This document shows positions 1 to 4,954 of a DNA stretch of 25,476 bases, one piece after another. Positions within the stretch are counted from its first letter, which is position 1, and each line of letters opens with the position of its first letter. The stretch covers positions 1-25,476 of the IMG/VR virus record IMGVR_UViG_3300026518_000055. The stretch is one strand, 5' to 3'. The notes under the pieces were generated by a model that had not been told where the DNA came from, did no database searches, and saw only the letters and a program-made list of their open reading frames with translations. This DNA comes from a virus. The position numbers were made by a program, and so were the translations under genes.

Positions 1-1
1 A

Positions 2-418
2 AAACTTTGCACGATTATTTTGTCTTTGCTCTTTATTGGTATTGGGTATTCAATGCAGACTCAACAAATGATTGCTTATATTAAATCCCCCTATATCTCA
101 AATCAGAACTATGCATCCGGGTATTTTGAGGGCGCGTTCTCAATGGTAAATGTGTCGAGCGACATATTTAAAATCGGAAATAATGTGGAAAAAACCCTTA
201 CGGTTGATGATTCTAAGCAGCTGTATGTGGCATTTATTAAGGATATGGAAAAAACCTTTTCATCCAATGTGGATAAAGTAAAATTGTTACAAACCCCGGC
301 TAATCTTACTGTCTTGGTGTTCTATCTTAAAGTCGGGCTATTAGAGTTTAAAAAAGGCAATAATAAATTTAATGTTACTAAAATGATCCACCACTTAGTT
401 AAAATGGAAGCAGGATAA
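2..418 (+). CDS. Exported or membrane-anchored hypothetical protein, 5' end missing
   Basis: The frame is open to the left edge, so the true start is probably outside the window. The first visible residues (KLCTIILSLLFIGIGYS) form a hydrophobic segment like a signal peptide or anchor, which makes an internal TTG start at 20 unlikely. The rest is a soluble domain of about 115 residues with a central motif ASGYFEGAF and a C-terminal basic helix. The layout (signal, GY.xG motif, helical core) faintly recalls small Rap1a/Tai-type immunity proteins, but the expected cysteines are absent and I do not assign the family. It converges on the minus-strand gene at 487-708. It could be a host gene or a phage moron. 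Confidence 0.55.
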   Translation, partial: KLCTIILSLLFIGIGYSMQTQQMIAYIKSPYISNQNYASGYFEGAFSMVNVSSDIFKIGNNVEKTLTVDDSKQLYVAFIKDMEKTFSSNVDKVKLLQTPANLTVLVFYLKVGLLEFKKGNNKFNVTKMIHHLVKMEAG

Positions 419-486
419 GCACGAAAACACAGGGTAGGGGGATCGGAGGGGGTATTCTTATTGGTAAACCCCCTGGGCTCTGCAGG

Positions 487-708
487 TTATCTTTTTGGTT
501 GTTTTCTATAGAAGCTTTTGAGCCATTGAAAAAGAGTCTTTGGCTTATATTCAGCTAAAGCTTTCATTTCTTTTTGGTGCGCTTTTTCCTCTTCAATCAT
601 GACTTTTATTCTGTCTGGAAAACTGAGGTCAATTTCTCCGTAGGCGGCCAGTTCATTTTCAGTGATATCTAGCCAGTTAATGTATTCTAAAGATCGATTG
701 TTGTTCAT
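487..708 (-). CDS. Small hypothetical protein downstream of the TA pair
   Basis: A 73-residue protein, acidic in the first half (ENELAAYGEIDL) and strongly basic at the C-terminus (FYRKQPKR). No signal peptide, membrane segment or known motif is visible. It lies 9 nt downstream of the stop of the putative toxin gene on the same strand, so it is probably the third cistron of the toxin-antitoxin operon. No clear Shine-Dalgarno sequence precedes its ATG, so translation may depend on coupling. A role as an accessory to the TA pair is inference from position only. Confidence 0.5.
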   Translation of the reverse strand: MNNNRSLEYINWLDITENELAAYGEIDLSFPDRIKVMIEEEKAHQKEMKALAEYKPKTLFQWLKSFYRKQPKR

Positions 709-717
709 TAGTTAAAT

Positions 718-1152
718 CTAGGTATGTTTTTTGTTAGAAATACAAATAGCATGGTGAGGATCCCACCATAAAATAAAAAAAATTTGTCCTTCTTTTATAC
801 CCCAAACCCTCTCTTTTCCACTTAATCTAAGTGAAAACAACTGGTCGTAATCCTCCATTTTTAAATGAAGCAGTCTTTCTTGAGCAGATTTAATTAGCTT
901 GTAGGTTTCCACATGGTGACTGCCATTTGCTTTAAGCTGTCCCCATTTTAATCCTTCGATTTCACCAAATTTCTTAGTTATTAATTGATGAAGTGTATTT
1001 TTACAGATATTTAGGAAGCTCCATTCTCCGCCCGAATCTAGCCGTGAAAAACTCCATCTTATAGGCAAATTTTCCGTGGATATAGGATTAGAGATAGGGG
1101 TTCGAGAATGCTTAGGAATGGCTTTATTTTTGGGTTTTTTGTGTTTAGCCAC
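718..1152 (-). CDS. Putative toxin of a Panacea (DUF4065) toxin-antitoxin pair
   Basis: A 144-residue basic protein read from a GTG start. That GTG shares one base with the stop codon of the upstream DUF4065 gene (TAGTG), so the two are translationally coupled. The first 30 residues are Lys/Pro-rich and probably disordered. The core runs from 'PIRWSFSRLD' (about residue 31) through 'GSHHVETYKL' to a C-terminal block 'LFSLRLSGKERVWGI' and 'LWWDPHHAI' ending 'KKHT'. The alternation of a basic strand and an aromatic/His strand is reminiscent of small RelE/YoeB-like ribonuclease toxins, but no catalytic set is proven. The toxin role rests on pairing with the Panacea-domain antitoxin. The exact activity is unknown. 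Confidence 0.6.
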   Translation of the reverse strand: MAKHKKPKNKAIPKHSRTPISNPISTENLPIRWSFSRLDSGGEWSFLNICKNTLHQLITKKFGEIEGLKWGQLKANGSHHVETYKLIKSAQERLLHLKMEDYDQLFSLRLSGKERVWGIKEGQIFFILWWDPHHAICISNKKHT

Positions 1153-1586
1153 TAGAGCCCCTCGTAAAACTCTTGCATAGACGTAACAGTTATTTCACGC
1201 GTGCCACGCTCATTTTGAGCTAATCCTTTCCTAGCTTGCTGCCATGGCTGTTCTTGGTGGGTTAAATCACTCAGCCATTGAGAGGTTTTATCGCCGTAAT
1301 AATTTATCACGCTGTCAATTGATTCGAGTTGACTAGAGGTTAAATTACCCTCTAATTTATTTTTAAAGGTTTCTTTATCCACTTTGAATTTACCGCGATG
1401 CTCGGCATAAAGAACAGGGCAGACTGGCCCATTAAGCCACGCTTCTATACGCTCCGGGAATAAAACCTCTTCTTCCCATACGGAATGCCACGCCTGGGAA
1501 TAGTATACTAACTTTTGAAGTTTCATTGCTGTGAGCTCACCTTTCTTTTTTAAAATATGGTCAGCTACATCGAAGACATTTGCCAT
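1152..1586 (-). CDS. Panacea-domain (DUF4065, SocA/GepA-like) antitoxin
   Basis: A protein of about 144 residues starting 'MANVFDVADHILKKKG', followed by 'TAMKLQKLVYYSQAWH' and 'PERIEAWLNGPVCPVLY'. These are hallmark motifs of the DUF4065/Panacea family, whose members neutralise very diverse toxins or act as proteolysis adaptors (SocA). I chose the ATG at 1584-1586 because AGAGGA lies 7-8 nt upstream and family members begin there. An in-frame ATG at 1614-1616 lies too close to the predicted transcription start and lacks a ribosome site. The gene overlaps the putative toxin by one base. It has its own sigma70-like promoter with a perfect palindrome in the spacer, which fits autoregulation. 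Confidence 0.88.
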   Translation of the reverse strand: MANVFDVADHILKKKGELTAMKLQKLVYYSQAWHSVWEEEVLFPERIEAWLNGPVCPVLYAEHRGKFKVDKETFKNKLEGNLTSSQLESIDSVINYYGDKTSQWLSDLTHQEQPWQQARKGLAQNERGTREITVTSMQEFYEGL

Positions 1587-1622
1587 TGTTATTTCCTCTG
1601 CAACATAATCTTGCATACTAAA

Positions 1623-1651
1623 ATTATAAATAAAAAGTGCACTTTTTACAA
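1623..1651 (-). promoter_or_regulatory. Promoter of the Panacea TA operon
   Basis: On the minus strand, TTGTAA (1646-1651) and TATAAT (1623-1628) are separated by exactly 17 bp. Transcription would start around 1616, giving a leader of about 30 nt to the chosen ATG. This is the best -35/-10 pair in the left part of the window. Confidence 0.75.
1631..1648. promoter_or_regulatory. 18-bp perfect palindrome, candidate TA operator
   Basis: TAAAAAGTGCACTTTTTA is a perfect 18-bp palindrome. It fills the promoter spacer and enters the -35 box, the usual place for an autorepression site. Which protein binds (antitoxin, complex or other) is not shown by the sequence. Confidence 0.65.
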
Positions 1652-1667
1652 AATAATGTTGTACAGG

Positions 1668-2324
1668 TTATGGCATTTTCTTACGCAAATCTTTTAAGAC
1701 CGCCAGTACCTCAGTCTCTGAATTTGCTAAAATGGAAGGGTATACAGATTCGTTAAGGGCCTTGAGCACCACCTGAGCGCCATCCACAAAATATTGTCTA
1801 ACAATAACTTGGCCGTCATGACGTACAAGAACAAACTTTTCGTTAGCAGGTGTTGCTCCAGCCTCAAAAATGGCTACATCGCCTTTATAAAGATTGTATT
1901 GATGCCCCGTAGGCTTAATCATCGCATCAATATGGGGTAATTCGACTACAAAAAGTCTATCTAAATTTTCAATTCTTTCTTCATCAACTTGAACTTCCAA
2001 CTTGTCCTCGCAATTCTCTATTCCGTGAATTAAGCTGGCGATTGTACATAGATTGATCAGTTCTGAATACCGTATTTTTGCTACAAGTTTATTTTTTTGG
2101 GGATCAAATGATTTTGTTGTGAGTGTTAAGCCTGTAAGAAGAAAATTTTTGTCAACATTAAGGGCAAAGGCAATTTCCTCTATGTTACGAGGCACTCTCT
2201 TTGTATATCTTTCGAAGCTACTTACTGCTTGCCGAGAAATGTTGAGCTTTTTTGCTAGCTCCTCCTGCGTAAGACGGAGGGATTCTCTGGCTTCTTTAAT
2301 ACGGTCGCCGATATTTTGACTCAT
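1668..2324 (-). CDS. CI/LexA-like phage repressor lacking the autocleavage dyad
   Basis: A 218-residue repressor with an N-terminal XRE helix-turn-helix (about residues 7-60; recognition region TQEELAKKLNISRQAVSSFE) and a C-terminal S24-type dimerisation domain (about 120-218). The C-terminal domain aligns by eye with lambda CI: 'NSMTAPTG' corresponds to 'DAMIKPTG', and 'FTFKKL' to 'VIVRQY'. The nucleophilic Ser is therefore Ala134 and the catalytic Lys is Arg176. The linker also has no Ala-Gly or Cys-Gly bond. It should bind DNA and oligomerise but not self-cleave. No Shine-Dalgarno is visible, and a TATAAT lies 9 nt before the ATG, so the message may be leaderless like lambda PRM. It is divergent from the Cro-like gene. 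Confidence 0.87.
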   Translation of the reverse strand: MSQNIGDRIKEARESLRLTQEELAKKLNISRQAVSSFERYTKRVPRNIEEIAFALNVDKNFLLTGLTLTTKSFDPQKNKLVAKIRYSELINLCTIASLIHGIENCEDKLEVQVDEERIENLDRLFVVELPHIDAMIKPTGHQYNLYKGDVAIFEAGATPANEKFVLVRHDGQVIVRQYFVDGAQVVLKALNESVYPSILANSETEVLAVLKDLRKKMP

Positions 2325-2333
2325 TGAAAAACT

Positions 2334-2339
2334 ATTATA
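2334..2339 (-). promoter_or_regulatory. Candidate repressor-maintenance promoter -10 box
   Basis: TATAAT on the minus strand lies 9 nt upstream of the repressor ATG. No good -35 box is present. The region where one would lie overlaps the 2359-2378 operator, which fits an activator-dependent PRM-like promoter. The start of transcription would fall almost on the ATG. Confidence 0.5.
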
Positions 2340-2358
2340 ATAAAAACTTTACATTATT

Positions 2359-2378
2359 TTGTGAGTTATCTCTCACAA
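2359..2378. promoter_or_regulatory. 20-bp inverted repeat, candidate repressor/Cro operator
   Basis: TTGTGAGTTATCTCTCACAA consists of two perfect 7-bp arms (TTGTGAG/CTCACAA) around a 6-bp spacer. It sits in the divergent control region between the repressor and the Cro-like gene, the canonical position of a phage operator. Only one strong copy is visible here. Confidence 0.7.
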
Positions 2379-2450
2379 TTGCAACAAAAATTTGCCAAAA
2401 ATCGATCAATTCACTAAAAATAAGCAAAATCCGAATAAAAACGTTGTTAA

Positions 2451-2477
2451 TGCTACAATTTGTAGCTAAAATGTAGC
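2451..2477 (+). promoter_or_regulatory. Candidate early rightward promoter with TGTAGC repeats
   Basis: TGCTACAAT (2451-2459) is an extended -10 (TGnTACAAT) just upstream of the Cro-like gene. It overlaps GCTACA-ATT-TGTAGC (2452-2466), an inverted repeat, and a further TGTAGC direct copy at 2472-2477, 11 bp (one helical turn) from the one at 2461. The -35 region is weak. The repeats could be Cro-binding sites. Confidence 0.45.
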
Positions 2478-2478
2478 A

Positions 2479-2694
2479 ATGATGACAGGTAATACAATCA
2501 ATGCTATTGAAAAAGCAATTAAATGTGTAGGAACGCACAAAATTTGTGCTGAGCTTTGTGGTATCTCAAGACAAGCAGTAACACGCTGGCTAAAAACAGG
2601 CATTCCAGCCCGCCACGTAATAGCTTTAGAAAAGGCTACGGGTGGGAAGGTTACTCGTTATGAGTTGAGGCCGGATTTGTATCCGAGGGATTGA
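2479..2694 (+). CDS. Cro/YdaS-like HTH transcriptional regulator
   Basis: A protein of 70-71 residues that is essentially a single helix-turn-helix. 'INAIEKAIKCVGTHKICAEL' is followed by 'CGISRQAVTRWLKTGIPARH' and then the diagnostic tail 'ALEKATGGKVTRYELRPDLY'. This pattern (HTH, then 'A.E.ATGG.VTR..LRPD.') is that of the YdaS/Cro family, which controls the lytic branch of lambdoid immunity regions. Two consecutive ATG codons (2479, 2482) can serve as start, and neither has a clear ribosome site. It is divergent from the repressor and shares its control region. Its last 17 bases recur at 3100-3116. Confidence 0.85.
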   Translation: MMTGNTINAIEKAIKCVGTHKICAELCGISRQAVTRWLKTGIPARHVIALEKATGGKVTRYELRPDLYPRD

Positions 2695-3025
2695 GAGTGC
2701 GTTTAAGTACCTCCATAGGTGTTTTTGGTGGTTGGGGCAGTTTTTGTTTGTATTTTAGTGCAATTTCTAAAGCTTCTTCTTTTTCGGAGGATAACATAGA
2801 TACTTGTTTTTGAAGGTCTTTATTTTCTCGTACTAACAATATTGTTTGTCGAAATTGAAAAGCCACACAGGCAACAAGGATAAAAAAACAGATTATAAAA
2901 AATAATTCGTTTGTGGTCATAAGGAAGTCGTTCTCCCTGAGAAGAAAAAGAAGCTTTGCTACTGTTGTTAGCGCTGTTACTGCCGCAATAAATATAGCAA
3001 AAAATAATTTTATAGTTTTTATCAT
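2651..3025 (-). CDS. Two-TM membrane protein with cytoplasmic coiled coil (moron)
   Basis: A 124-residue protein with two hydrophobic segments (about residues 5-29 and 40-58). These are followed by a charged, coiled-coil-like stretch (about 65-95, LLVRENKDLQKQVSMLSSEK) and a Pro-rich tail. The two-TM plus coiled-coil plan is the same as in the neighbour at 3115-3549. It overlaps the 3' end of the Cro-like gene tail to tail by 44 nt, and its promoter lies at 3062-3089. Membrane location and lysogen expression suggest a superinfection-exclusion or host-modifying moron. The function is not recognised. Confidence 0.65.
   Translation of the reverse strand: MIKTIKLFFAIFIAAVTALTTVAKLLFLLRENDFLMTTNELFFIICFFILVACVAFQFRQTILLVRENKDLQKQVSMLSSEKEEALEIALKYKQKLPQPPKTPMEVLKRTLNPSDTNPASTHNE
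2676..2692. repeat. 17-bp direct repeat, copy 1 (end of the Cro-like gene)
   Basis: TTTGTATCCGAGGGATT encodes the final LYPRD of the Cro-like protein. An identical copy is at 3100-3116, so the membrane-protein gene between them is flanked by a short duplication. Confidence 0.85.
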
Positions 3026-3061
3026 GATGCTCTCATGGTTGATTAGAAGGTTAGAGAGCTA

Positions 3062-3089
3062 AGTATACCTGCGCAGGGCATCATGATAA
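3062..3089 (-). promoter_or_regulatory. Moron promoter 1
   Basis: On the minus strand TTATCA (3084-3089) and TATACT (3062-3067) are separated by 16 bp. The -10 box ends 37 nt before the ATG at 3025. The box sequence and this distance match the promoters at 3586-3612 and 4560-4586. Confidence 0.6.
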
Positions 3090-3099
3090 AGGTTATGGG

Positions 3100-3116
3100 T
3101 TTGTATCCGAGGGATT
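3100..3116. repeat. 17-bp direct repeat, copy 2
   Basis: Identical to 2676-2692. Here it is the end of an 11-codon open frame (3083-3118) reading MIKVMGLYPRD, a remnant or echo of the end of the Cro-like gene. Confidence 0.85.
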
Positions 3117-3549
3117 AGTTAAGATTATTTAAATCGTAGGTTTGACGTGTATTAATTTCTACATCCCAATATGCTTTAGCTTCTTCATACTCGGAGTTCG
3201 ATAAATAATTAGGAGTATTTGGGTGAGGATAAATATGATTTTTAGCTAATAGTTTTTGGGCTGCTTGAATATGGTTTGAGAGTTTTATTATATCTTGACG
3301 ATATCTCTCTTTGTCAGCGTTGCTTAGCTTTAGGTTATTTTGAATGACTTGATAGTTCCAGTAAGAGATGAAAGCAAACCCTAAAAGAAAAGTAATCGAA
3401 GTGAGAGTTTTATAAGTTTCAAAATTAATATTTAGTAGGTTGGCTAAATGCGGGGTATAAATTGCGAGTATGGCCGTTGCCAAAGTTGCTAGAAATAAAA
3501 CAAACTTCATAGGATGGAACCCGGGTTGATTAAACTTGATTTTTGTCAT
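3115..3549 (-). CDS. Two-TM membrane protein with coiled coil (moron)
   Basis: A 144-residue protein beginning MTKIKFNQ. Hydrophobic segments at about 14-32 and 48-66 are followed by a Lys/Gln-rich helical stretch (about 66-103) and a polar tail. An AAGGG ribosome site precedes the ATG. Promoter and leader are nearly identical to those of the gene at 4021-4524, including a 35-bp exact repeat (3584-3618 and 4558-4592). No family is recognised. By context it is a lysogenic-conversion or exclusion-type membrane moron. Confidence 0.65.
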   Translation of the reverse strand: MTKIKFNQPGFHPMKFVLFLATLATAILAIYTPHLANLLNINFETYKTLTSITFLLGFAFISYWNYQVIQNNLKLSNADKERYRQDIIKLSNHIQAAQKLLAKNHIYPHPNTPNYLSNSEYEEAKAYWDVEINTRQTYDLNNLN

Positions 3550-3583
3550 GGCACTTGCCCTTTTATTGTGAGTTTCGAAGCAT

Positions 3584-3618
3584 GCAGTATATCAGGGTGA
3601 GTGCTATGACAAAAGTTA
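3584..3618. repeat. 35-bp direct repeat, copy 1
   Basis: The sequence from 3584 to 3618 is identical to 4558-4592. It contains the minus-strand promoter of the gene starting at 3549 and, on the plus strand, an ATGACAAAA start-like sequence. Confidence 0.9.
3586..3612 (-). promoter_or_regulatory. Moron promoter 2
   Basis: Minus strand: TTGTCA (3607-3612), a 15-bp spacer, then an extended -10, TGATATACT (TATACT at 3586-3591). The -10 box ends 37 nt upstream of the ATG at 3549. Confidence 0.6.
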
Positions 3619-3646
3619 CTAAAATTTATAAAGAAACGGAGTAAAG

Positions 3647-3871
3647 ATGGGTGTTATTACAAGTATGACAATGGCGGTCTTTATGTTTTTTACAGGAACT
3701 ATATTAGTCGCTGTAGTATTGGCTCTGTTATTCTGCGAAATAGAAGATTTGCCTGAAATAACGCGCTTCAAGTGGAGTGAAGTATTCCACTGCGTGGTTC
3801 TCTACGTTTATGTCTGGCTTACTTGTGCTTTTGTATATTGGGCCGTCTTTATGAAGGGGATAAAGTTTTGA
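3647..3871 (+). CDS. Small two-TM membrane protein
   Basis: A 74-residue protein with two strongly hydrophobic segments (about 5-29, FMFFTGTILVAVVLALLF, and 46-68, CVVLYVYVWLTCAFVYWAVF) joined by a short charged loop (EIEDLPEITRFKW). GGAG lies 5-6 nt before the ATG. It is directly preceded by a 12-codon open frame, MTKVTKIYKETE (3606-3644), with its own weak ribosome site. Its stop overlaps the start of the next membrane gene by 4 nt, so the two are coupled. Phage morons of this type often block superinfecting DNA entry; that is inference. Confidence 0.6.
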   Translation: MGVITSMTMAVFMFFTGTILVAVVLALLFCEIEDLPEITRFKWSEVFHCVVLYVYVWLTCAFVYWAVFMKGIKF

Positions 3872-4020
3872 TTGGCTTTTTCTTTTGGGTGGTTGCAGTG
3901 GTTTTTTTTTCAGCTTTAACAGTAAACCATGAACGGCTCTCTAAAAAACAAAAGTATTTAGGGTTAATTATTATTAATGCAGCTTGCATTTTATGTTTTA
4001 TTTTTCATAAGCCACTCTAG
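3868..4020 (+). CDS. Small two-TM membrane protein, coupled to the previous gene
   Basis: A 50-residue protein from a TTG start that overlaps the previous stop (TTGA) and has AGGGG about 9-10 nt upstream. In-frame starts further upstream would run deep into the preceding gene without a ribosome site. Two hydrophobic segments (about 2-16 and 29-46) flank a basic loop (NHERLSKKQKY). It ends just before the convergent gene at 4021. The start is uncertain. Confidence 0.5.
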   Translation: MIGFFFWVVAVVFFSALTVNHERLSKKQKYLGLIIINAACILCFIFHKPL

Positions 4021-4524
4021 TTAGCGGATAGGTTCTTTAACATTTTTATTGACGATATTTTTAATTAGCTTGATTGTATCTCTATATGAGGTTCTTTGAT
4101 TGGCGCGATTAATTAATACATTCTCATTGCCACATTTGAAACATGCGGCATTATCGTGCGGTTTTCCACCGAAGGATAATTGAGAAAAATTGATTGGATG
4201 CTTACACTTAACGTCGCCACAATAAGCGTCTAATGTATTTGGGTCCCAATATACATTGTTTACTTTGATTAAAGTGTGTTCTAAATAATATTCGTGTTTA
4301 GCTTCGCTGTACTTGCCGTAAAATAGTAATGCCCAGTATAGAAAAATAAAAATAAGTAAAATGGTTGCGATAATCATGCCTGCCATAGATTTTTCCAAAT
4401 GAAAAGTGCCATAAATTTGAAATATTACTAAAAGAAAAGCTAAAGCAGCCGAACCTTTAAAGTTAGTGGTGTCAATTACGTTTAATGAAATTTTCAGCTT
4501 GCTTAAACTATTAATTTTTGTCAT
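4021..4524 (-). CDS. Two-TM membrane protein with a four-cysteine zinc-ribbon-like domain
   Basis: A 167-residue protein starting MTKINSLSK at 4524, with AAGG about 8-9 nt upstream. An open frame continues back to 4674 but would cross the promoter repeat and lacks a ribosome site, so I reject the longer form. Hydrophobic segments at about 25-41 and 48-69 anchor it. The C-terminal half has Cys102 and Cys107 (CGDVKC) plus Cys128 and Cys131 (CFKC), a likely metal-binding ribbon. Promoter and leader are shared with the gene at 3115-3549, although the proteins differ after MTKI. The function is unrecognised and it may be a host-interaction moron. Confidence 0.65.
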   Translation of the reverse strand: MTKINSLSKLKISLNVIDTTNFKGSAALAFLLVIFQIYGTFHLEKSMAGMIIATILLIFIFLYWALLFYGKYSEAKHEYYLEHTLIKVNNVYWDPNTLDAYCGDVKCKHPINFSQLSFGGKPHDNAACFKCGNENVLINRANQRTSYRDTIKLIKNIVNKNVKEPIR

Positions 4525-4557
4525 AGCATTTGCCTTATATTGTAGTTGTGGTGACTG

Positions 4558-4592
4558 GCAGTATATCAGGGTGAGTGCTATGACAAAAGTTA
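4558..4592. repeat. 35-bp direct repeat, copy 2
   Basis: Identical to 3584-3618. It holds the minus-strand promoter of the gene starting at 4524. Confidence 0.9.
4560..4586 (-). promoter_or_regulatory. Moron promoter 3
   Basis: Minus strand: TTGTCA (4581-4586), a 15-bp spacer, then extended -10 TGATATACT (TATACT at 4560-4565). The -10 box ends 36 nt before the ATG at 4524. A perfect palindrome at 4594-4609 lies just upstream of the -35 box. Confidence 0.6.
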
Positions 4593-4593
4593 G

Positions 4594-4609
4594 TGTTCTA
4601 CGTAGAACA
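4594..4609. promoter_or_regulatory. 16-bp perfect palindrome upstream of moron promoter 3
   Basis: TGTTCTACGTAGAACA is a perfect 16-bp palindrome 8 bp upstream of the -35 box, a common place for an activator or repressor site. No equivalent exists upstream of the other two moron promoters. Confidence 0.5.
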
Positions 4610-4753
4610 AAAGGTTTTCTATGACTTCTCAATTCTTTTAACTTTGATTGCTTGGGATTACAAAGGGAAGTCATAGAAATTATTTTTAAAGCTCTTTTCG
4701 CGTGTAGGTTTTTATTGTTGTTTCCTTGGGCGCGTGAGAGGGGCTTTAAAAAT

Positions 4754-4827
4754 AAGCGAGTGGCTCAAATGGTAGAGTTGTGAGTACGATGTACTGTCGG
4801 TTGCTGGTTCGAGTCCTGCGTCGCTTA
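4754..4827 (+). tRNA. tRNA-like element, degenerate (anticodon not assignable)
   Basis: Canonical D-arm (T8, GCTC / A14 ... GG ... A21 / GAGT) and T-arm (GGTTCGAGTCC) sequences are spaced as in a tRNA, with an acceptor helix AAGCGA/TCGCTT. The anticodon stem does not form a normal 5-bp helix in any register. Candidate loops give GAT or ACG, each with mismatches. There are mismatches at 7:66 and 51:63, and no CCA is encoded. The acceptor helix extends outward to a perfect 12-bp inverted repeat (4748-4759 with 4821-4832). It may be a decayed tRNA or a tRNA-like RNA structure. Confidence 0.5.
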
Positions 4828-4832
4828 TTTTT

Positions 4833-4909
4833 CAGGGTGTAGCTCAGTTTGGGAGAGTACTCGGTTTGGAACTGAGTGGTCGTAGGTTCAAATCCTTCCG
4901 CCCTGACCA
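4833..4909 (+). tRNA. tRNA-Pro (anticodon UGG)
   Basis: A 77-nt tRNA with acceptor CAGGGTG/CGCCCTG, D-arm GCTC...GAGT, anticodon arm CTCGG-TTTGGAA-CTGAG (anticodon TGG), T-loop TTCAAAT and encoded CCA. C1:G72 with A73 agrees with proline identity in bacteria. One T-stem mismatch (T50:T64) is present. It begins directly where the tRNA-like element's extended stem ends. The virion genes use CCA proline codons often, which this tRNA reads, so it may support late translation. Confidence 0.88.
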
Positions 4910-4954
4910 ATTTAAATGCTTTTAAAACAATAATAATAAACAGGGAGATGAGTG

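Noticed and set aside
447-474. AGGGGGT...ACCCCCT inverted repeat as a terminator between convergent genes
   Set aside because: The 7-bp stem is real, but the loop is 14 nt and neither strand has a T-tract, so termination is not supported. It may still be another structural element.
1587-1616. Ten-residue N-terminal extension of the Panacea antitoxin from ATG 1616
   Set aside because: This ATG is almost at the predicted transcription start and has no ribosome site. The family starts at MANVFDVAD, where AGAGGA is correctly placed.
1-2324. Integrase or attachment site at the left end
   Set aside because: No tyrosine or serine recombinase motif and no tRNA-derived direct repeat is present in this part, so no prophage boundary can be placed.
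4525-4674. N-terminal extension of the zinc-ribbon membrane protein back to 4674
   Set aside because: It would be read through the promoter repeat, has no ribosome site, and the MTKI start at 4524 matches the start and leader of the sister gene at 3549.
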